Assembly: GCA_945952175.1 (NCBI GenBank)
Contig: CAMFHW010000112.1
Coordinates: 1-10,003 of the forward strand
Length of the DNA: 10,003 nucleotides
Source: an uncultured Phenylobacterium sp.
GTDB taxonomy: Bacteria; Pseudomonadota; Alphaproteobacteria; Caulobacterales; Caulobacteraceae
Direction of reading: 5' to 3'
Part shown: positions 6,076 through 10,003 of the stretch, piece by piece
Numbering within the stretch: position 1 is the stretch's first letter
Layout of the letters: each line of letters starts with the position of its first letter
Translations under genes and position numbers: made by a program
Notes under the pieces: model-generated
The model's input: only the letters and a program-made list of their open reading frames with translations
What the model was told of the DNA's origin: nothing
Databases searched by the model: none

Positions 6076-6848
6076 ATCCCGGCGTACCACTCGTAGCCAC
6101 GGTCCTCCCAGAACCCGCCCTTGCCGCGTCCGAACGGGGCGAGGTCGGCGACCGCCTCGATGCGCGAGATGTACTTGGCCTGCTTGTAGCCGAGCTGCCG
6201 TTCCACCCGCAGCCGCACCGGCGCGCCATGGCCCACCGGCAGGGGCTGGCCGTTCATCTCGTAGGCCAGGATGGTCTGCGGATGGTGGGCGTCCACGAGG
6301 TCGATGCTCTCATAATACTTGCCCGCCTTCGGATCCTCGGGATCGAGGGTGTCGAAGCAGTGGAAGACGATGTAGCGCGCCTCGCGCTTCACCCCGGCGC
6401 GATCGAGCAGGGGCGACAGCCGCGCGCCCCGCCACTTGGCGATCGACGACCAGCCCTCGACGCAGTCGTGGCGGGTGATCTGGGTGCGCGAGGCCTGGGC
6501 GCGCAGGTCGACGAGCGACAGCGCCAGCGGCCGCTCGACCAAGCCGTCGACCACCAGCCGGTAGTCCTTGAAGCCGCCCAGCAGGTGAGTGCGATAGTCG
6601 GCGTCGCCGGGACTGATCGAGCCATTGGCCCGGAAGTCCTTGGAGATGTCGGCCTCGGCGAACTCGCGCGCCAGCGCCATGCGGTCGATCAGGGCGCGCT
6701 GGGTTCGCCGCGTCAGGCCCTCGGCGCTCTGCAGCACCTGCTGGACCTTGGGGTCGTCATTGATCTTGTCACAGGCCGCGGCCCACAGGCCCCCAGCGCT
6801 GGCGGCCATGGCCTTCAGCCAGCCGCGGCGGTTGGCGTCGGCGCTCAT
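6072..6848 (-). CDS. Tat-exported molybdopterin-dependent oxidoreductase (sulfite oxidase fold)
   Basis: A 258-residue protein of the oxidoreductase molybdopterin-binding family (COG2041), related to sulfite oxidase and MsrP. The N-terminus has a twin-arginine signal (N6-R7-R8-G-W-L-K) followed by a short hydrophobic stretch ending AAAC26-D, which could be a lipobox of a Tat-dependent lipoprotein, though it lacks the usual Leu at -3. The probable molybdenum-ligand Cys is C129 in HDCVEGWSSIAKWRG. The central YRLVVDGLVERPLALSLVDL and the later GAPVRLRVERQLGYKQAKYI are typical. The substrate is unknown. The ATG overlaps the stop of the upstream cytochrome b gene as ATGA, and GGGAGA lies five to six bases before it. 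The cytochrome is its likely electron partner. It resembles the MsrPQ arrangement, but the partner here is a b561-type cytochrome rather than a ferric-reductase-like MsrQ. Its stop interlocks with that of the acetyltransferase gene. Confidence 0.87.
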   Translation of the reverse strand: MSADANRRGWLKAMAASAGGLWAAACDKINDDPKVQQVLQSAEGLTRRTQRALIDRMALAREFAEADISKDFRANGSISPGDADYRTHLLGGFKDYRLVVDGLVERPLALSLVDLRAQASRTQITRHDCVEGWSSIAKWRGARLSPLLDRAGVKREARYIVFHCFDTLDPEDPKAGKYYESIDLVDAHHPQTILAYEMNGQPLPVGHGAPVRLRVERQLGYKQAKYISRIEAVADLAPFGRGKGGFWEDRGYEWYAGI

Positions 6849-7675
6849 CGGGCGTCTCCCTCGACCTCGATGGCGTACTTGCCGGTGACCATCGAGCGGA
6901 TGTTGTTGAAGACGCCGGAGACCAGGACCATCACCACGTGGACCACGACGAAGGCCACCACCAGAGAGGCGCAGATGAAGTGGATCGTCCGCGCCGACTG
7001 CCGTCCGCCGAACAGGTGGACCAGCCAGGGCTGCCAGGCGTCGACGGCCGGCGACATGGTGAGGCCGGTCAGGACCATCAGCGGCAGCAGGACGAAGATC
7101 ACGCCCAGATAGGCGCCCTTCTGCAGGGCGTTGTAACGCCGGGCCTCCTCGCCCTTGGGAAAGCGCAGGCGGGCGTGATCCAGGATCTCGCGCCACAGGT
7201 GCTTCGGCGAGAGCTGGTCGCGGGGCGGCAGCAGGTCGTGTCGCACATGGCCGCCGATGAGATTGAAGGCCAGGTAGACCAGGCCGTTCAGCACGAACAG
7301 CCAGGCGAAGAAGAAGTGCCAGTGTCGCCCGTCGACCAGGGCGCGGTAGCTCGGGATGGTCGCCCAGGCGGGAAAGCCGCGCGCGACCTCCTGGCCGGCC
7401 TTGCCCGAGGCGCCGAACAGGCCGGTCGTATCGAGGCTGAAGGGGCCGATCTGGGTCACGCCGCGATAGGCGTCGCCCTGCTCCACGGCGGTCATGGACA
7501 GCCAGGGCTGGGCGAAGGTCGCCTTCTGGCCCCAATAGAGCGCCGGGTGGGCGTTGAAGATCTGCAGGCCGCTCATCAGCAGCAGCGTGATGGCCGCGAG
7601 GTTGATCCAGTGGGTCAGGCGGGTGACCGCCGAATGCCGCTGGACCAGCACCTTCTTTCGTCTTGTCTCGGCCAT
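6845..7675 (-). CDS. Four-helix cytochrome b (b561 / thiosulfate-reductase cytochrome b type)
   Basis: A 276-residue inner-membrane di-heme cytochrome b. Four hydrophobic segments each lie near candidate heme-ligand histidines: H22 in RLTHWINLAAITLLLMSG, H118/H120 in DGRHWHFFFAWLF, a third segment GVIFVLLPLMVLTGL, and H232 and H246 (H-X13-H) in the last. The usual role of such proteins is to pass electrons between the quinone pool and a periplasmic oxidoreductase, here surely the downstream molybdoenzyme, whose start codon overlaps this gene's stop by four bases. The start ATG at 7675-7673 has GGAAGGG just upstream on the minus strand; a longer reading to 7714 adds residues (MLSWPPTRRRKGP) unlike the family. 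A region of about 70 residues between helices 1 and 2 is longer than in the smallest b561 proteins. Confidence 0.87.
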   Translation of the reverse strand: MAETRRKKVLVQRHSAVTRLTHWINLAAITLLLMSGLQIFNAHPALYWGQKATFAQPWLSMTAVEQGDAYRGVTQIGPFSLDTTGLFGASGKAGQEVARGFPAWATIPSYRALVDGRHWHFFFAWLFVLNGLVYLAFNLIGGHVRHDLLPPRDQLSPKHLWREILDHARLRFPKGEEARRYNALQKGAYLGVIFVLLPLMVLTGLTMSPAVDAWQPWLVHLFGGRQSARTIHFICASLVVAFVVVHVVMVLVSGVFNNIRSMVTGKYAIEVEGDAR

Positions 7676-7828
7676 GGGGCCCTTCCGTCGGCGGGTCGGC
7701 GGCCAGGATAGCACCGCGCGCGGCCGGCCGTTGATGACCGGTTCGTCCTGGCAATTCGCCAGGCCCGCACTGTTGGTTACAGCCGCAGCCCCCTAAGTTG
7801 TCGCCGCGGAACGAATTGGGGGTGGCGC
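7676..7828. promoter_or_regulatory. Divergent spacer between cytochrome b and thioesterase genes
   Basis: This 153-bp spacer must carry promoters for both the cytochrome/molybdoenzyme pair and the thioesterase gene. I see a possible -10-like GCTATCC on the minus strand near 7706-7712, and TTGGTT then CTAAGTTG on the plus strand near 7773-7800, neither convincing. The clearest structure is the dyad at 7747-7763. Confidence 0.4.
7747..7763. repeat. Inverted repeat CCTGGC-AATTC-GCCAGG, candidate operator
   Basis: Perfect 6-bp arms around a 5-bp centre lie in the middle of a divergent spacer, about 70 bp from each start codon. The TGGC-N5-GCCA core has the geometry of many dimeric regulator sites. 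The regulator is not encoded within the window as far as I can see. Confidence 0.4.
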
Positions 7829-8761
7829 GTGGTCGACGGGATCGAGGTGTGGAGCGGCGGGGTCAACACCTGGGAATGCGACGAGATGGGCCACATGAAC
7901 GTGCGGTTCTGGCTGGCCAAGGGGCTGGAGGCCCTGGCCGGCCTCGCCGCGCGGCTCGGCATGCCCACCGCCTTCACCGCGCGGACGGGCGCGACCCTGG
8001 TGGTGCGCGAGCAGCACATGCGGTTCCTGCGTGAGGCCCGGGCGGGGGTCGGCCTGACCGCGACGGCGGGCGTGGTCGAGATGGGCGAGACCGACGCCCG
8101 CGTGCTGGTGGTGATGCGTCACCTCTCCGGCGAGCCGGCCGCCACTTTCCAGATCGTGGTCAGCCACGTGACCTCCGCCGACCTGCGCCCCTTTCCCTGG
8201 CCGGCCCGGATGCGGGCCGCCGCCGAGGCGCTGAAGGTCGAGGTCCCCGCCTATGCCGCGGCGCGCAGCGTCGACCTGACCCCGGTGAAGGCCTCCACCG
8301 CCAGCCTGGCGCGAGCGGAGCAACTGGGCCTGAAGCGGATTGGGCTCGGGACCATCCAGGCGCCGGAGACCGACGCCTTCGGCCGGATGCGCGGCGAGAT
8401 GTTCATCGGCCGGGTGTCGGACGGTGTCGCGCGGCTGTTCGGCAATGACCGGCCCGGACCGACCCTGGCGCCCGGCGAAGCGCCGAAGCGGATCGGCGGG
8501 GCCGTCCTGGAATATCGCGTGGTGCACACCGACTGGCCACGGGTCGGCGACCATGTGGAGATACGCTCCGGCTTCGCCGACTGCACCTCGCGCACGCGCC
8601 GCGTCTTCCACTGGATGGTGGATCCGGTCAGCGGCAAGGCCTGGGGCTCGGCCGAGGCGGTGGTGGTGAGCTTCGACCTCGACGCGCGCAAGGTGGTCGA
8701 CATCAGCCCCCAGGCCCAGGCCGACTTCATGGCCCAGGCCGTGCCGGGCCTGGCGCTCTAG
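7829..8761 (+). CDS. Double-hotdog acyl thioesterase family protein
   Basis: A 310-residue cytoplasmic protein with two hotdog domains in tandem, as in acyl-ACP/acyl-CoA thioesterases of the 4-hydroxybenzoyl-CoA thioesterase class (COG0824-like). The first domain has the signature W15-E-C-D18-E-M-G-H22-M-N24 with the usual catalytic Asp18, followed by a long helix (LAKGLEALAGLAARLGM) and strands to about residue 120. The second domain begins near 175 (LEYRVVHTDWPRVGDHVEIRSG is its clearest strand region) and lacks an evident second D-x-x-G-H-x-N site, as expected when one half is mainly structural. The likely reaction is hydrolysis of an acyl-CoA or acyl-ACP; the acyl group cannot be told from sequence. 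The GTG start follows a GGGGGTGG stretch at close spacing, so the start is moderately sure. It ends in a stop interlocked with the convergent hydrolase gene. Confidence 0.82.
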   Translation: MVDGIEVWSGGVNTWECDEMGHMNVRFWLAKGLEALAGLAARLGMPTAFTARTGATLVVREQHMRFLREARAGVGLTATAGVVEMGETDARVLVVMRHLSGEPAATFQIVVSHVTSADLRPFPWPARMRAAAEALKVEVPAYAAARSVDLTPVKASTASLARAEQLGLKRIGLGTIQAPETDAFGRMRGEMFIGRVSDGVARLFGNDRPGPTLAPGEAPKRIGGAVLEYRVVHTDWPRVGDHVEIRSGFADCTSRTRRVFHWMVDPVSGKAWGSAEAVVVSFDLDARKVVDISPQAQADFMAQAVPGLAL

Positions 8762-9645
8762 ACGCCCGCGGCCTCCAGCAGCAGGGCTTGGACGAGGTCC
8801 GGGCGCTCCATCGGCAGGAAGTGGCTCGTGCCGGGGATGGTCTCGACCTTGACCTTGCCGGAGGCGGTGAACTCGGCCTCGTGGCCTTCGATGCGGCAGG
8901 TGGAGCCTTCCTCGGCCCGCACCACGTGGATCGGGGCGGTGACGCGGGGCAAGGCGGCCCAGGGATCGTGGGCGTGGGAGGTGAAGTTCGAGGCCTCCCA
9001 GGCCGGCGAGCAGGAAAGCTCGACCTGGCCGTCGGCGGTGGCGCGGAAGCCGTCGGCCACATAGTCGGCCAGCATGGCGGCGGTCCAGGTCCTGAAGGCG
9101 CCGCGCCCGGTATAGGCGGCGATCACGGCCTCGCGGCTCGGGAAGACGGCGCGCCGGCGCAGGGCGCCCTGCACCAGGGGGCTCTCGCCGACCAGGCCAG
9201 GATCGCGGGCCGCGCCCTGGGGCATGATCACCGGGTCGAACAGGGCAAGGGCCTTCACCCGGTCGGGCGCCTCCGAGGCCGCCAGCAGGCTGATCGTGCC
9301 GCCCATGGAGTGGCCGGCCAGCACCAGGGGCGGGGCGTCGAGGCTCCGGATCAGGGCCAGGAGGTCGTCGGCGACATCGTCCCAGGAGGCGGGGGCGGGG
9401 CGCTCATAGGACGGCAGGCCCGAGCGGCCGTGGCCGCGCTGGTCCACCGCCAGGATGCGGAGCCGGTCGGCCAGCGGACCCAGTATGGTGCGGTAGGTGC
9501 GGGCGTTGAAGCCGTTGGCGTGGGAGAAGACCACGTCGATGGGCCGGTCCTGCGGTCCGAACTCGAGAGCTTGGGTCTCGCCGCCCCGTCCGGGCAAGGC
9601 GAGCGTGCGGACACGGGGTTCGGCGTCGGCGAGGCTCAGGTCCAT
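8758..9645 (-). CDS. Alpha/beta hydrolase
   Basis: A 295-residue cytoplasmic alpha/beta hydrolase with no signal peptide. The oxyanion-side motif is SHANGFNARTY (about 41-51), followed by LAVDQRGHGRSG, the nucleophile elbow G-H-S113-M-G-G, and the catalytic His275 in GTSHFLPMERPD. The acidic triad member is less obvious: after the seventh strand, where Asp is usual, the sequence is RAEEGSTC (E245/E246), while Asp137 follows the sixth strand (LALFDPVIMP) and could serve instead. The family covers esterases, lactonases, C-C hydrolases and haloperoxidase-like enzymes, and the sequence does not settle which. The ATG is preceded by GGAG five bases upstream, inside a stem-loop listed separately. 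It is convergent with the thioesterase gene and shares a CTAG with it; whether the two cooperate is unknown. Confidence 0.85.
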   Translation of the reverse strand: MDLSLADAEPRVRTLALPGRGGETQALEFGPQDRPIDVVFSHANGFNARTYRTILGPLADRLRILAVDQRGHGRSGLPSYERPAPASWDDVADDLLALIRSLDAPPLVLAGHSMGGTISLLAASEAPDRVKALALFDPVIMPQGAARDPGLVGESPLVQGALRRRAVFPSREAVIAAYTGRGAFRTWTAAMLADYVADGFRATADGQVELSCSPAWEASNFTSHAHDPWAALPRVTAPIHVVRAEEGSTCRIEGHEAEFTASGKVKVETIPGTSHFLPMERPDLVQALLLEAAGV

Positions 9646-9663
9646 TCGATTCTCCAGTCGAAT
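9644..9663 (-). promoter_or_regulatory. Stem-loop over the hydrolase start codon and ribosome binding site
   Basis: ATTCGA and TCGAAT pair perfectly around an 8-base loop. On the minus-strand message the loop reads CUGGAGAA, so the Shine-Dalgarno GGAG is in the loop and the first two bases of the AUG close the stem. It could tune translation or be a protein site; a 6-bp stem is modest and mostly A-U/C-G mixed. Confidence 0.35.
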
Positions 9664-9720
9664 TCCATATAGCGGCGGGCTGCCGTCGCGCCACGTGCCG
9701 CCGCGTCAGGGGCGACGGTC

Positions 9721-9877
9721 CGGTTCGCGCAGGGGGTGAAAAATGTGATCACGGCGGCGTGATTTCCGGGCTTGCCGTCGGGCCGAACCGCGCCATAGTC
9801 CCGGAAGCCCAGGACGTCTTCCCGACCCGGGGGGTTCGGATTTGGGCCTTGCAACCTCCGTTTCAGGGGACCAGGAC
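9721..9877 (+). promoter_or_regulatory. Upstream region of the lipoprotein gene
   Basis: No gene is seen between the hydrolase start and the lipoprotein. A possible sigma-70-type promoter is TTGCCG (9772-9777), 16 bases, CATAGT (9794-9799), which would give a leader of about 70 bases. The ATG at 9878 is preceded by AGGGGA at 9865-9870. The stretch also holds the dyad at 9748-9763. The promoter boxes match consensus only partly. Confidence 0.35.
9748..9763. repeat. Inverted repeat ATCACG-GCGG-CGTGAT, candidate operator
   Basis: Perfect 6-bp arms around GCGG; its left arm overlaps an 8-bp palindrome GTGATCAC at 9745-9752. It lies directly upstream of the possible -35 box of the lipoprotein gene and about 100 bp upstream of the hydrolase start on the other strand, so it could serve either divergent gene. 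Confidence 0.4.
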
Positions 9878-10003
9878 ATGACCTCCGAAGTTCTTCGCAA
9901 GCTGCTCGTCGCCGGCGCCGCCGTGACGGCTCTCTCGCTCGCCGCCTGCAACAAGCCGGCCGAGAAGGCTGACGCCGCCGCCGCCGATTCCGCGGCCACG
10001 GCC
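9878..10003 (+). CDS. Small alanine-rich lipoprotein, N-terminal part (3' end outside window)
   Basis: Forty-two codons are visible. The N-terminus has charged residues (E4, R7, K8), a hydrophobic stretch LLVAGAAVTALSLAAC, and a good lipobox L21-A-A-C24, so it is very likely a lipid-anchored envelope protein processed by signal peptidase II. Residue +2 after Cys is Asn, compatible with outer-membrane sorting under E. coli rules, which may not hold here. The sequence after the Cys is low-complexity, rich in Ala, Lys and Asp, a common flexible linker behind a lipid anchor. The start has a good ribosome binding site (AGGGGA, seven bases upstream). The function cannot be judged from this fragment. 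Confidence 0.75.
   Translation, partial: MTSEVLRKLLVAGAAVTALSLAACNKPAEKADAAAADSAATA

Noticed and set aside
5973..7112. Plus-strand frame of 379 codons across the molybdoenzyme and cytochrome genes
   Set aside because: It spans two well-supported minus-strand genes and has no coherent domain, so it is a shadow.
7793..8611. Minus-strand frame of 272 codons opposite the thioesterase
   Set aside because: It is a compositional shadow. The plus strand carries the hotdog motif and the minus frame shows no family features.
8788..9672. Plus-strand frame of 294 codons opposite the hydrolase
   Set aside because: The hydrolase on the minus strand has a clear Ser-His motif set, whereas this frame reads as a Gly/Ala/Gln-rich shadow.
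1166..9673. Shared word GAATTCGAC at 1166-1174 and, inverted, ahead of the hydrolase gene
   Set aside because: It is a 9-base match built around an EcoRI-like palindrome, with no matching position relative to genes, so chance explains it.

Overview
The window is GC-rich, with coding biased to G/C in third positions. Gene content (DUF2089 protein, class A acid phosphatase, sulfite-oxidase-fold molybdoenzyme with a cytochrome b partner, double-hotdog thioesterase, alanine-rich lipoprotein) and style suggest an alphaproteobacterium, probably of the Caulobacter/Phenylobacterium group. That placement is inference from protein style, not a database match. Eight protein genes are supported, two of them cut by the window edges. 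I see no tRNA, rRNA, CRISPR array, insertion sequence or phage gene.

Layout. 1-213 (minus): N-terminal part of a DUF2089 protein. 214-358: an AT-rich divergent control region with two dyads. 359-1165 (plus): secreted class A acid phosphatase of the PAP2 superfamily, in which the conserved Asp of the last motif is Ala. 1166-1316: a leader with a 15-bp palindrome. About 1317-5396 (plus): the centrepiece, one polypeptide of about 1,360 residues that joins a complete NRPS module (condensation, adenylation, carrier) to a C-terminal multi-pass acyltransferase-3 membrane domain. 5494-6075 (plus): a left-handed beta-helix acetyltransferase of the CatB/Vat type, probably in the same operon. 6072-7675 (minus): a translationally coupled pair, a four-helix cytochrome b (first gene) and a Tat-exported molybdopterin oxidoreductase (second gene). 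7829-8761 (plus): a double-hotdog thioesterase. 8758-9645 (minus): an alpha/beta hydrolase. 9878 to the end (plus): start of a small lipoprotein.

How it may work together. The NRPS fusion has an enzyme that activates an amino acid, a carrier that holds it, a condensation domain that can acylate it, and a membrane acyltransferase that could pass the product to an acceptor on or beyond the inner membrane. This is the logic of the DltA/DltC/DltB D-alanylation system on one chain. The adenylation pocket, read by eye, resembles the LYS2 (alpha-aminoadipate) type. The neighbouring acetyltransferase could further modify the product or acceptor. This is the best candidate here for an undescribed system. 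The rest looks like ordinary chromosomal gene content, with very tight packing: both convergent gene pairs end in interlocked TAG stop codons sharing a CTAG.
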